DNA from: Rosa chinensis
Taxonomy: Eukaryota > Streptophyta > Magnoliopsida > Rosales > Rosaceae
Length of the DNA: 64,000 nt
Direction of reading: 5' to 3'
NCBI RefSeq assembly: GCF_002994745.2
Contig: NC_037092.1
Location: forward strand, 81,029,324 to 81,093,323
In this document: positions 10,401-22,800 of the stretch, one piece after another
How the letters are laid out: every line of letters starts with the position of its first letter
Numbering within the stretch: the stretch's first letter is position 1
Position numbers and translations under genes: made by a program
The notes under the pieces: model-generated
Databases searched by the model: none
Told to the model about the DNA's origin: nothing
What the model saw: only the letters and a program-made list of their open reading frames with translations

Positions 10401-11689
10401 TGTTACTCTTCTGACCTTGCCTATGTTTTCAGTGCAGTATAGACTTGAAGGATAATGTGTTGAGAGTTGGTGGGGGAGAAGTCTCTGTCCCATTTTTACA
10501 AGGTTTGTTCTATGATCTCCCTTGTATGTTTGACTGGCTTCTTTTGCAAACCCATTAATATTTTCTTAATTCCTTAAGGAGGTTTGTCTATTTGATGTAC
10601 TAATTTCAGAAAAAGACTTGCCATCTCGGTTTCTGGATGAAGGAAAGTTGTTCCAGGAAGCATCCAGCTCAGGAGCTCCTGTAAGTACTTAGAGTGACCA
10701 TTTCTTTGATTCCTTACATCAATCTGTTGTAGTTATATTTAGTGAATACACACCTCATTTTCGATTTAGTATACTTTTGAGACATCGCACTCACTAGGAT
10801 ATGCTTAGGGTCTTGCAGGAAGTTTTTAAAATTTAGGAAGACAGTTGACCTGTTAAGAAAAATAAGTTGGAATTATTGTGAAGCATCAGAGCTTCAAGGG
10901 GGAAACTTATCAACCAGATCAAGGAAAACTAAGGAAATGCTACCAACAGAATTCAGCAGCCAAAGCTAAAAGAAATGTCATTCCCTCTCAACTAAATCCA
11001 CAGTCATGAGACCCTTCCAAATATGCTTTTAATAAACCATCACCAATTGGGTTATTAGCTGCAGCTCCAGACCTAGTCTAGTCTAAATAGGAAGGCATGT
11101 AAATTAGTTATTTTCTAGTTAAGTACTTATTGTCTCTTCATTTGCTCATTGTAACCTTTCTATAGGTGATAGCTGGAACTACAGATAAGACCAAAAGTGT
11201 ATCAACTGGAGGGCAATCATCTGGTTAGTTTTGGAAATTGGCTTTCTTTAGCATGGGGTTACTTGATGGATGAGGGAAAACTGATTTTTTTTTTCTTTTC
11301 TTTTAACTTTGATCCAGGAAGTGCTCGTCCTGATACAAGTCAGGTAAAATTTCTCTACATGCTAACTTTTGTCAAGAATTTCAACCTCTGTTTTACCATT
11401 TACAGATAGTTAATCTCAGCTGTTCTTAAGCTCTTTCCACCCATCAGCTTTTACTTTTAATTCCATTATTGTTACAAATCATGCTATTTGTGCACTTCGT
11501 TGATGAATCAGCAAGAAGTTTGTGGTCAATAGTCATTTTTTGATAATGTTGTGGTTGCAGGGACCTGATTTCGAAGCTAAAGTTGCAAAGCTAGTTGAGC
11601 TAGGGTTTGGGAGAGATGCAGTAATACAAGCTCTTAAATTTTTTGATGGCAATGAAGAACAAGCCGCAGGGTTTCTCTTTGGGGGCTGA
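7499..11689 (+). CDS. DDI1: DDI1-like ubiquitin receptor / retropepsin-type protease
   Basis: Sixteen exons: 7499-7564, 7682-7714, 7948-8075, 8183-8291, 8513-8629, 8826-8891, 9090-9152, 9243-9287, 9555-9616, 10068-10161, 10260-10352, 10433-10502, 10610-10680, 11166-11223, 11318-11343, 11561-11689. They join in frame to 1230 nt (409 aa), close to plant DDI1 length, with GT-AG at each junction. Residues 1-76 are a ubiquitin-like domain ([18 protein letters not shown]). The central region has the DDI-type helical segment, then a retropepsin domain with the active-site FVDSGAQST (Asp at about 213) and [20 protein letters not shown]. The C-terminal 40 residues form a UBA domain ([24 protein letters not shown]). 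DDI1 family proteins shuttle or cleave ubiquitylated substrates at the proteasome. A Harbinger end lies about 280 bp upstream of the ATG. Confidence 0.95.
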
Positions 11690-12396
11690 GTTAATTTATA
11701 GACATTTAAAATTCATAAATCAGTGGAATGATGCAAGATCATACTTTGGGTATTTAAGGTTACCCGTTCATTTAGTTGGTTGATACCCATAAAGCAATGT
11801 TGCAACTTACATGAGATTGACGATGCAATTTACATGAGTAAACCATTTGCAGTTCCAAGACGACTGCCTTTCAAGTGATTTCTTGAGTTTTAGTTTCCAT
11901 GTTGCTAAATTTAGATGTCCAGTGTTTTTGAAATCAAGTCGGCACAACTCGCCGTATAGAGATCGGTTGCCTTGTGGAAAACTTTGTATGTCAAACTACT
12001 AGCAATTTTGAAAAATCTATGATGACAGCAAAAATTGTTAGCATACCATCATCCGAGTTCTGAAGATGACTGCTACCCAAAATTGAAATTCGATCTTGTC
12101 ACTTTTCCGAGGAAGCTATTAACTTTGTTCTGGCACTAGAGCCACGCTAACCCTGTATGGGAGGAGTTATTTGATCTGAAACCATCGGGTAAGAAAATAA
12201 GCTCTTGACTAATAGAACATCATACAACATATGGGGTGAAGAAAAAATAGCAAATATGAAGAAAAAAACATTAGAATTTGTTCCACAAAATCGATCATCA
12301 CAAGAATTAAGACCGTCATTTTTGCGTCGGCGTCAAAGATGATGGTATGGTGTTAAGCTGTCATGACTACCAAGTTTTTCCCTCAATATCATGATT
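11690..12396. other. Intergenic, 3' flanks of converging genes
   Basis: Sequence between the DDI1 stop and the stop of the reverse-strand kelch-like copy. It should contain the 3' UTR of DDI1. I see no further gene, repeat or RNA. Confidence 0.6.
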
Positions 12397-14573
12397 CTAC
12401 AAAAGATGACACAATGAGAAAGCTGAACTGATCAGTAAACTATGCAAACACTCTGCAGCCTCGATGTCTACTGAGGGGACTGAATTGCCAACATTGTCGA
12501 TTGAGGTGAAAACTCGCAACACTACCCATGTATTCCAATAATTTGGACCATCCATGCCAGAATACACCAACCAAATACGTTCATCATCACATTTACCTAG
12601 GAAATAGTCAAAAACAAGTGAAGAAGTACGGAATATTCCCTGCAGTTCATGTAACACCTTATATGGCTTGAAGATACCATTTGAATCCAACTGATAAGCA
12701 ACAAGCTCTTTGCCATTATGAGGCATTCCAATTAAAAATCCCCCAACTTCTACAACAGCCTTAAACCCCTCATTCGGGAATTCGTGGGGGGTATCCTCCC
12801 ATTTCTCTTGATGAGTATCAAAAATGTACGACCCCAACTTGGTGTTAATAATAAGCTTGTGCCCCCAAGCAAAGTGGTTATGCACAAAAAGTTTTGTGTC
12901 ATGTAATGATTTATTATAACAAGGGGGATCAGGAAGATGTTTCCAAGATTGGTGGAGGGGATCAAAAACCTTAAATTTGGGGCGCTGATCATCATCAAGT
13001 TCTTCTGAATATGGTCTTTTGGTGAGAACATAAATTTTCTCCTCAATAGTGGTCACGATAGGAATGGTCTTAGCTTTTGGATCAATCAACATGGGAATGA
13101 CACCGTTGCACATGGTGATCAATGGACGGTTTGGGACAGTGGGATTAAAGGAATAAATATCCAAGTTCGGCATAGGAAAACATCTGCCATTGGCATCACA
13201 ATGCAGGCTTCGATCCACTCTTTCGCCCCCAACCATATACGATTTGGAACCGAGAGTTATGTGTCATTCTCCTTGGAATTGGACTTGGATGACCTTCTTC
13301 AGGAAAGCTATGCGCAACTTCAAACTTAGGCTTGGGAGAGCTCCTTTCGCAGAATTCTGTACTATTTACTCGGCATAGTCGTTTGCCTATACTCAAGTAC
13401 AAAAACCAATCCCTTTCCTGTGGCATGGTTTTCAAATGATGGCACAAGGCAGAAGTAAAGGAAACTACTGATTTATCCTCACTATCGGCATCTATTATTT
13501 CCGAACTGGCCTCAACATTGGCAGAGATGACTGGATTGCCAGCAATATCATATGAAACAGAAATTCGAAACACTGTAACACATGTATAAGCAGAATGCGT
13601 AACATCCAATCCTGAACATACCAACCACAAAAGACCGCCATCACATTTACCCAAGAAAAATTGGCAGTTCCTTGGAATAGGGCCCTGAATCTCATGTAGC
13701 ACCTGATCAGGCTCCCGGCGGTTCCAGTCTGATTCCATCTCATAATTAGCAACAATCTGATATCTGCCCTCCCTCTTATACACGCCAATTACAAAATCCC
13801 TGAAATTCTGCACCAACTAAAAATTCCTTCAATTTTACATCATCCCTGAACGACCTAAACCCCTCATTTAGGTGTTCATTCTCGTCATTAACATCTTTGT
13901 AACTTGGAGGATAAGGGAGAAGTCTCCAAGATTTGTGAAGGGGATCAAATTGCTTAAAAGAGCGAGCGTGACTGTCAAGAACAGAGAGTTTGTTCCCAAG
14001 GGTGAACAATTTAACACCGGGAGTCCGGGATAGAAGGAAATCAAGGAATAAATATCTTTAAGCCGGAAAGGACTAGAAATATTTACTGCATGGGAATCGA
14101 AAACATGCACAACTTCAAGCTGAGTCTTCTTCGACTGGCTCCCTCTTCCGCAGAGTTCCTAATGTTCAAACGCCATAGTTGCTTACCTATATCCCAGTAC
14201 AGAAACAAATCCTTCTTCTTCTTCTTCTTCTTCTTCTCCGGCGGTGGCTGCACTTTCAAAGTTACTCTTTCATCAAACTTGGGCTGATTCGAAGAACATA
14301 AATGTTTACCAATATTTAGACGGCATGGCTTGCGATCCCTCATCTTCTTGGCATGTGGAAAAACACTTGTCTTCAGCATCGTCTTCAACATTTCTTTCTC
14401 TTCAACAATAGCACACTTGACAGAAAGAAATCAAGTAAAATATAAGGACTGAAAAACAATGAGTGAATATTATGAATCAAATAGCAGAGATATTTCTACC
14501 TGAGAAACTTTGTTGGAGTAGCGGTGCAGACTGCAGAGACAAGAGAAGGCCGGCAGCAGGGTCTAGGGTTCAT
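12397..14573 (-). pseudogene. Kelch-like gene of unassigned plant family, two fused units with frameshifts
   Basis: Two head-to-tail copies of one domain lie on the reverse strand. The first (about 14391-13430) reads FLYWDIGKQLWRLN, then FDPLHKSWRLLPYPPSY, then CQFFLGKCDGGLLWLVCSG and ends SALCHHL. The second follows directly (KTMPQERDWFLYLSIGKRLC) and has EEKIYVLTK, FDPLHQSWKHLPDPP and FLGKCDDERIWLVYSGMDG, ending SLCHLL. The FDPLxxSWxxLPxPP motif is kelch-like. A possible 5' exon starts at 14573 with donor CAG|GTAGAA at 14500. The frame changes near 14085, 13800 and 13220, inside conserved sequence rather than at splice sites, so I call it decayed. I do not recognise a characterised function. 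A related gene lies head-to-head at 15008. Confidence 0.6.
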
Positions 14574-14577
14574 TTTT

Positions 14578-15007
14578 TTTTTTTCCTTCATCTTAGTTTA
14601 GGTATCTGTTGGTAAGTTTGATTTAAAATTAAATATTAAATCTCAATTTGAGCGGAAGTTAAATGAGATCGCCGCTGAATGAGAACAAAATATTAACATT
14701 AAACTTTTTGTTTTAATTCTTTTTCTTTCTTTTAACCCTAAACCCACATATGTATCCAATTTTTTTCTGTAAACCTAGAAATAAACATAGGAGCTAGGCG
14801 CCTCACCAACACCAAAAGCAAAATATAAAACCTGTAGACTCTTCTTTCTGCTGCCAGTATAGCTTCAACATAGTTTCTGAGGTTAAATCTCTATTATTTG
14901 CTTGCACATATCCTCTTTAACTTCATTTTCGTTTCATTTCTTGTCATCTACTTAATTTTTAATTGTTTTTTTTGGGTGGGTCTACGCAGGTCAAAGAAGC
15001 TTGAATA
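14578..15007. promoter_or_regulatory. Shared upstream region of the head-to-head kelch-like genes
   Basis: About 430 bp, AT-rich, between the two divergent copies. Both sides have a short 5' exon-like piece and then an acceptor before a homologous start region (AAGACGATGC in both), so the inverted duplication includes the first intron. A bidirectional promoter is an inference from this layout; no clear TATA element was fixed. Confidence 0.4.
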
Positions 15008-15584
15008 ATGAGCAAAATGTGGAAGACGATGCTAAAGAATGACTGGTTTTCATACGTGCGTCGACCGTGCCCTGGTCTAAACATTACTAAACCTTTGTGT
15101 TCTCGTGTCCTAGATATTTTGAAGACGATGACAATGCCTCGGCAGAAGAAGGATTGGTATTTGTAGATGATTGTTAGTAATTGGGGGAGTAAGTCTGAGA
15201 TATGGCGTCCGTCTTAATATAGATGAATTCTGCAGAAAGAGGAGCTCTCTATTTGAGCTTGTGCATGATTTTGGACCTTTTGATGAATCCTGTTTCGGAA
15301 CTTGTGTCCAAACTTGTATAACTTTGGGTCCCAATTTGTATATGGTGAATTCTCAAAACAAGATTGAGGGTTATTTTTTTGATCCGGCTAACCCAGATGG
15401 TCCATGCATCCGCCGCTTGGAGCATGCCACCATTCCGAGACTAGTTGATCCCAGATTGTTCATGTATGGAGAGAATGTCATCGTCTGCACCATTGAGAAC
15501 AAAATTTATGTTCTTGCCAAATATGCTCATGAAGTTGAGGATAATCATCAGCAGCCTCCCCTCTTTAAGGTTTATGATCCTCTT

Positions 15585-18176
15585 TAAGCAGTATCGTCCT
15601 ATTGCACTCACTAATTTTGTCTTCAAAATTATCCCAAAGATTCTTGCACTTCGTTTGTCTTCCATTGCAGCCCGCATCATCTCGCCTCAACAACATGCTT
15701 TTGTTGCGGGTAGAAATACTTCGGATTGCATCATGTTGACTTCGGAGTGCTTTAACCTATTGGATTCTAAATGTCATGGTGGGAATGTGGCAATAAAGGT
15801 TGATATTACAAAGGCCTTTGATACTCTATCATGGGAATTTCTATTGCATGTTCTTCAAGCATTTGGTTTTAATGCTACTTTCGTGCAGTGGGTCAGAGCT
15901 CTCCTTCTTTCTGCCAAGCTTTCAATTTTAATCAATGGGAGATCTGTGGGTTATTTCTCATGCAAACGAGGGGTTAGACAAGGCGACCCACTCTCTCCTT
16001 TACTTTTTTGTTTGGCAGAGGAAGTCCTTAGTCGTGGTGTTTCTGAACTGGTCACTACTCGGCGGTTGAGGCTCATATCTTCCCCAAGAAGCACTCTATC
16101 TCCTTCTCATGTTTTATTTGCTGATTATTATTTTTTGTCGTGGTGACAAGCTCAATCTGTTGACAATTATGAAGTTTTTTGAAGAATACGGTTGTGCTTC
16201 TGGGCAAAACATTAACAAACAGAAGTCTCAGGTGTTTCTTGGAAAGCAATTGTTTCAATGTCGACATTCTATTGCTTCTTCCAGGGGTATTCCGTTGGGT
16301 TCAGTTTCCTTCACTTACTTGGGTGCCCCAATCTTCAAAGGGAAACCTCGTGTCTCTTATTTTAAGCCAATTGTGGACAAGATAAGGTTGCGGTTCTCTA
16401 GTTGGATGGGATCAATATTATCCATGGCAGGGCGACTCCAGCTTATAAAATCAGTTATTTTTAGCATGCTTGTGTACACTTTTCAAGTGTATGCATGGCC
16501 GGTGTCTTTGCTTCGTCGTATTGAAGGTTGGTGCCGTAATTTTCTTTGGACAGGGTCAACTGAAAAGCGTGGGTATCCTTTGGTATCATGGAAGTCCTGT
16601 TGCTCCCCAGTTGATGAAGGTGGCTTGGGACTTAAGCAATTGGTGCTGCTTGACCAGTCCTTATTGTTAAAGCGTTGCTGGGAAATTTATTCTTCTAAAT
16701 ATGAAGGTTCCTCTTTTATACAGCCGTTTTTCTACCCGACGTTCATATACTCCCTCATCTATATGGCCTGGTGTGCGTAAGTTTTGGTCTACTGTCGAAG
16801 AGAATTCTCAATGGTTGATTGGCTCAGGTGAAAAAATTTCTTTTTGGAGGGGCAATTTTCTTGGAAGGCCTGTTATTGATTTCTTTGGGGATAATGTTGC
16901 GTTGTTTGGTGATATTGACAATTCTGTGGCAGACTTTGTTGATAATGGTTCTTGGAATTTTCCTGAGCTTTTGGAATTACATTTTCCTGCTTTGTGTGCT
17001 ATGATTAGACGAGTTCCAATTGCTACTAATCCTAAGATGGAAGATAAGTTAATCTGGTCTTCTTACTCTTCTGGGGAGCTAACAGCAAAGCAAGCTTTTC
17101 AATTTATACATCAACCCTCTCCTTCTTTGCGATGGGGTAAGCATATATGGTCCAAATTTATTTTGCCTCAAATGTCCCTTCTTACTTGGAAGGTGCTGCG
17201 AGGTAGAATTATTTTTGATGATTTTTTACAGAGACGGGGAGTTTCATTGGCTTCACGTTATGTTCTTTGTGGTGTTAACACCGAATCTATTAGCCATATT
17301 TTTCTTCAATGCTCATTTACTGCTGCAATATGGAACAACATATTTTCTTTATTTGAACTAGGTTCAGTTCCTTTATCCATTTTGGAGGCTTTTGAGAGGG
17401 GTCTAGCTAATGGACGTAGTTCTCAGCTTAAAGAATTATGGTTGATTGGCTTTACTGCAGTTTTATGGTTTGTGTGGCATGCTAGAAATAAGAGCAGATT
17501 TGATGGAAAGAATTTCTCAATTGCTGGGATTGGAAGGCTTATTTCTAGCCATATACGTGCTGCAAGTGGTTTGGCCTGGGGTACCATGCATAACACCTTT
17601 AATGATCTGTGTATTTTGAAAGGTTTTGGGGTGCAATGTAGGCAGCGGCGTGCTCCGGTAGTCATGGAGGTTAATTGGCATCCTCCTATAAGTGGATGGG
17701 TCAAGATCAATACTGACGGAGCATGGAAGCATGAGACAGGCAAGGGGGGTTATGGAGCAATTTTAAGGGATTATAGAGGTGGCTTCTTGGAGCTTTTGCT
17801 TCTAACATTGATATTCCTAGCTCCGTGGCGGCAGAGGTTATGGCAGTTATTAAGGCAATTGAGATAGTTTGGGTTTGTGATTGGAAGCATATTTGGTTAG
17901 AAGTAGACTCCTCCCTAATACTTGATTATTTTCGTAATCCTTCTCTTGTGGTGTGATTCACCTCCTTCATTTATCCTTTTGCACTACGAGAATGATCGTC
18001 TGGGTTTTCCTCAATTTCGTTTTCGTTAACTAGCTAGAATTTCATTATGCTTGTTTTTTGGTTTGGGAGATTTAGGTTTTTGGTCCCCCTCCTTTGTATT
18101 CTTTTTTCTTTTAATCTGATAGAGTGATAGAGAGGTTCCTCCTCTTCTATTTCTCTCATTACCAAAATAAAAAAAA
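15585..18176 (+). mobile_element. 5'-truncated L1-type LINE with perfect 18-bp target duplication
   Basis: The insert begins TAAGCAGTATCGTCC inside the reverse transcriptase region and ends in a poly-A tract. The 18-bp sequence AAGGTTTATGATCCTCTT is present at 15567-15584 and again at 18177-18194, which fixes the boundaries (the tail As overlap the duplication). The perfect duplication suggests a fairly recent event. Confidence 0.93.
15589..17950 (+). pseudogene. LINE ORF2 remnant: reverse transcriptase, zf-RVT, RNase H
   Basis: The RT begins at KQYRPIALTNFVFKIIPK, with motif A VDITKAFDTLSWEF and motif B RGVRQGDPLSPLLF. At the catalytic box the expected FADD is replaced by FADYY followed by a frameshift near 16125, so the polymerase is dead. 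The next frame continues GDKLNLLTIMKFFEEYGCAS. From 16701 another frame carries the zinc-binding zf-RVT domain (KHIWSKFILPQMSLLTWK, CGVNTESISHIFLQCSF) and an RNase H start, VKINTDGAWKHETGKGGYGA, which is again frameshifted before SVAAEVMAVIKAIE. The endonuclease and ORF1 are absent through 5' truncation. Confidence 0.88.
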
Positions 18177-18914
18177 AAGGTTTATGATCCTCTTAGCCGG
18201 ACCTGGAAACATCTCCCTAATCCTCCCTTCTTCAATAAATTAGAACAATCATACACTAACTATAGCGGGAGAGAACACTTTGTTTGGGTCCACAAGCTTG
18301 GTGTAAGGCATTCGCATGATGAGTCATATATTTTTGACACTAGCCAACAGAAATGGGCGTATTACAGAAGAAAAGATGACTTGAAAAGAAGAGACAGCAC
18401 GGAAGACGACTGCACCACTACTAGTGATGAGATCCTGAGTAAGAGTTTTGCGGCTGTTGTAGAATTTGAGGGGTTTTTAATTGGCATACCTGCCTACAGA
18501 AGATCGCAGCTTGTCGCTTATCAGTTGGATTCGAATGGAAACCCCAAGCTGTATCGGGTGCTACATGAGCTTCAATGCAAGGCATATTCTGTCCTTTTCT
18601 AAAATCTAAATACCTATTTGTCCAAGTGTTACGTGGGTGAATTTAACGGTGGCCGTATGTGGTTTGTGCAAACAAATGGGATAATGGGAACATTTGATAA
18701 TTATGATTCTGATGATTATACACTTATAGCGGTGTTTCAAGTTTCCATCTCGAAGGACCTTGCTGGTACTCCTATTCTCTCAGCACATATTGAGGCTGCC
18801 GAATTTTATGAAGATTTAAACATCTCCACAGCTTTTGTCATGCGCCATCATTTGAATAAGCATGATACCAGGAAGAAAGTGTTATGTGGAAACATTGTAC
18901 CACATACATGTTAA

Positions 18915-19330
18915 TCACTGATCCTAGCTAATGCTAGCTGGCAGTAGTTTTACGAACAAAATTTTACTGTTTATGTGCTGCTTGCTTTTGCTTCTTCTTT
19001 TTTTCCTTTCAAGTCATATATATGCTTGAATTTTGTGAGAGTCCTTGAAATCGAACTTGTCATCTTCTTATATTCTATATATTCCCTACATACATGGTCG
19101 TGATAATTCCCTTTCAATTATTATGTGCTTATAAAATTTTTCCTCTACGTACCTTTTGATTTATATAGGTTGATATTTCATATAAATCCATACCCTATAC
19201 ATATTAGTTGAGAGATGTATCATTTTTCTTTGGTTTTCATTTCTATTTTACAAGTCATAAAAAATTTCCCTGTAGCTCGAGATTTCCTTGTGTATCATGA
19301 GTTCATGACTATCATCTATCAGGATTCAGG
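18915..19330. other. Intergenic spacer, nothing recognised
   Basis: AT-rich sequence between the split kelch-like gene and a small downstream fragment of the same family. No gene or repeat could be supported. Confidence 0.5.
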
Positions 19331-19591
19331 TGCTACATGAGCTTGGGAACATACTTTGTCCATTACACAAGCCTTTCATGGTTTTTCTGCATGCTGCATC
19401 TGTCTACTAGTACCACAGGTGGAGATCATAATATGATTTTGAACGTACATTATGTACGTGTAGCTGTCTTTCGAGTTTCCATATCAAATGACCTGCTGGA
19501 AACCCAATCTAACAAGCATGACACCGAGGAGAAAGAGCTGTTTGGAACAATTGTACCACATGACAATTATCCAACGATCCCCATTGAATAG
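19331..19591 (+). pseudogene. Small 3' fragment of the kelch-like family
   Basis: It begins with the same junction sequence as the main copy (GTGCTACATGAGCTT, VLHEL) and shows VRVAVFRVSISNDLLET, then NKHDTEEKELFGTIVPH, paralleling VFQVSISKDLAGT and NKHDTRKKVLCGNIVPH of the copy ending at 18914. The central part is deleted. A leftover of a third, local duplicate. Confidence 0.65.
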
Positions 19592-19816
19592 TACCTGTGA
19601 ACGTAGATCTCAACACTGATGCTAGCTGCATCTGATTGAATGGGTGTCATCATCAAATGAGTGTAGAAATTGTGTCATTCTTGTGATACAGGAATCATAA
19701 AACAGGAAATTTTTTTTTTTCCTCCTTGATATTTTCATCCCTCCTAAGGCACACACCAATAATAATGAACTGACAGTAAATGCAGGGTTGCATTCAAACA
19801 CAGCCAAAATTTGTTT

Positions 19817-22800
19817 CTAGTAGTGCTTCACTGCAAGAGGAATCTTTACATGGTGATTGCCATCTGACCACATCAACTCTCCAAATGCATACCCTCGAGG
19901 CTTACCCTTAACCTTAGCTTTGAATATAACTTTGAACTTTTTCACTTCACCAATACTCTCAAATTTCAAGCTTCTAGGTTTAACCAAAACCATTACTTCT
20001 GGTGGTGCCTTGAGGCACACTTTGTACGTGCCAGGTGATCCGACATTTGTAACTTTTCTTCTAGTAACGGTCACTAACTCTGCACCGATATTAGGAATTG
20101 CAATTGCTGGGTAGTTGAAGTCTCCTAGACTGAAAGACTTGGGACATTTGAAAGGTGGATTGGAGAATGATTTGATCATTGTTTCATTGTATCCTCGAGC
20201 ACATAAGAAATTCAAGTAATCAAGTGTTGTTAGGTTATAAATTAACCCCGGGTCCATTGCGTTGTTTGGTTGAATGTGTCCTGCACCATAAGCAAATGGT
20301 GTTGCCTTCAAATAAGACGAGTCAAGCATCGGTTCATTGCTGTCATCTTGTGTTGTAGCTGCATATATAAGAAAACTTTGTGTAATGCTACATTGCTACG
20401 AAAAGATATGTAAGTGCTTGCTCTAAGAAAAAAATGGTTAAACGAAAATGACTAAGTGAAAATTTTACGCACCAGTTGTCATGATTGCAGATTTAATAGC
20501 TGCTGGGCTCCAATCTGGATGGAGTTTCCTCAGAAGCCCTGCAATTCCGGATACATGAGGGCATGCCATTGAAGTGCCGGTTTGAACATTAAAAGAAACC
20601 CGGCGAGTATCAGATAATTGATAAGTTGGCCCTGTTGCTTCAGTATAAGCAGCAATTATACTCACCCCTGGTGCAATGATATCAGGCTGAAATATGAAAT
20701 GAAACTTTTCATGTACTATATTCTGTATGATAAATATTAGAGCAAGAAATCCATTTGTTCTGAATCAGAACCGAGAATATAATATGATTGACCTTAAAGA
20801 TTGCCTGCTCCAGAAGATTAGGCCCCCTTGATGAAAATGGAGCTACAAGCGGAGCTGGCTTTGTTCCCAATTCAGTCTTTACTGGAGTAAGGTAAGCCAC
20901 AGGAGTTCTGTTGTAAAAATAGAGTTATACTATATGTGAGTTACTAAGACATCAAATTTAACATAATCAAAGTTCAAACAGAGATCATTGGGTGAGAGAT
21001 TAAAGACTTGGTAGATTTAATGTAATCAAAGACATGTTTGCCGTCGGTGTAATTGAGATGTGAAACAAGGAGCACATGAGGATCGGCTACAACATCGTTT
21101 CCACTTTGCTTATCATTAACCAAGATCATTCCTACAGCACCTGCAATATCAGCCTGCATGCTCTTCTCGGTTCTTTCATTATCGTTGTATTCTCGAACGC
21201 ACACTAAAATCTTTCCTTTTACTTTCCTAGGATCGAGAGCTCCAACATTGCAAATTTCACTGTGAGTTAAGATAAAGTAAATTAGACATTGTCAATAACT
21301 CAATATCATATAACTTTGTAAAATTACTAAACTGTAGCATTGAGCTTACGCTTTTCCAGTGGATGCATCAGCATCTCTCGCATCTGCAGCACTGATCAAC
21401 GGGTAAAACACTTCAAATGGTAAGCCTTTAGCTGAAAGGCTTGCTCCCTGACATAGTGGAAACGCAAACAAGTTGGTGCAACTCATCATGTCTAGTAAAG
21501 AAAATTGTACAGATAAATATGCAATGTGTTACCTTCAATTGCTTTTTGTTTCCGAGGACAACATAGCTTGTGAACTCTAGATCAATGGTGCTAGCACCAA
21601 CTGTTACTAACCATGGCGACAAATTTAATACTGTCCCTGGATTTGGTCCAGAGTTTCCAGCTGCACTAACCACAACAATGCCATTTTTAACTGCATGGAA
21701 GGATCCTATTGAAATTGCATTGTTGAAAAACTCCTCTGTTCCTCCACCAAGAGACACAGAGATTACATCGACACCGTCACTCATTGCAGCATCAAAGGCA
21801 GCTAAGATGTCTGCCTCGAAGCACCCAACACCTTCAAATGGTGGCCAGCATACCTTATATGCAGCAACACGGGCTTGAGGAGAGCCACCCTTGGTGGTTC
21901 CATTGCCATTGCCAAAAACACTGACTCCAGGAACAAAGCCACCCGCAGCCGTGGATAGGGTATGTGATCCATGACCATCGTAGTCGCGAACAGTGGAATA
22001 CGACGAGTTGAGAGGGCCGGCATACATGGCAAGACCATTATTAAAGAACCTAGTTCCAATCAGCTTTCTGCATTCAAAAATTAAATCCTACATGAATTGC
22101 TTTTTTCTAAAATGAAAAGTGGGATTTAGTGGATGGAAAAGAGTGGACCTGTTGCAATGAACTTGCTTTGTGTCATGTTGACAAGTTCCACGCCACTTGG
22201 AAGGGACAGGTCCCAGCCCTTCATCACTAAAGCTTTTGGATTCTGGCCAAACACCTAACACACCTTTAAAGTGTCAAACACGGATACTGAGGCCATAATA
22301 TTAGTTAAATATATTTAATATAATGCGGTCTATAAGCTGAATGTGTAATGCTTTCTATTGAGAAAATTTATATGTTATGTTGTTAGATTGTTAATTTGTA
22401 TTTATAGACATATTCTAATTAGTATCGAGATCACTAATTTAAATTGATAAAACCAATAACTTAACACGTGAAATTTATTTTATTTTATTTTTATTTTTAT
22501 TTTTATTTTTATTTTTTGGATCGGTTGCAAAAACTAATTCAGTTTAGGTTGAGACTTGGCATTGGTGATATCATGATACCACAAATAAGAGCGTCGACGA
22601 ATGTTATATATTATATTTATTTCAACTTTTCACTCGAACTGCTACTTACGCATTATTATGCTTCCATCACAATACTTGGTCAAGTCACAAAAACAACATA
22701 AGCTATCAACTTCGGGGTTTCATTCAAGTAAATCAAATCCCTCGAAAAGGAATTCCAAGTAATTGGTGCTATTAAACTCAAAAGGAAACATAGAGAACTC

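Larger units (their letters stand above)
15008..18914 (+). pseudogene. Kelch-like gene split by a LINE insertion
   Basis: This is a forward-strand relative of the reverse-strand copies at 12397-14573. It starts MSKMWKTMLKNDWF and continues in broken frames to FCRKRSSLFELVHDFGPF, IENKIYVLAK and LFKVYDPL at 15584. A LINE occupies 15585-18176. The gene resumes exactly at SRTWKHLPNPPFFNKL (18195), then VWVHKLGV, SYIFDTSQQKW, FAAVVEFEGFLIGIP, AYQLDSNGNPKLYRVLHELQ, and after a stop GGRMWFVQTNG to HTC and a stop at 18914. A stop in DWYL* (about 15165) and the stop near 18601 were not caused by the LINE, so decay is not due to the insertion alone. Function unknown. Confidence 0.7.
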
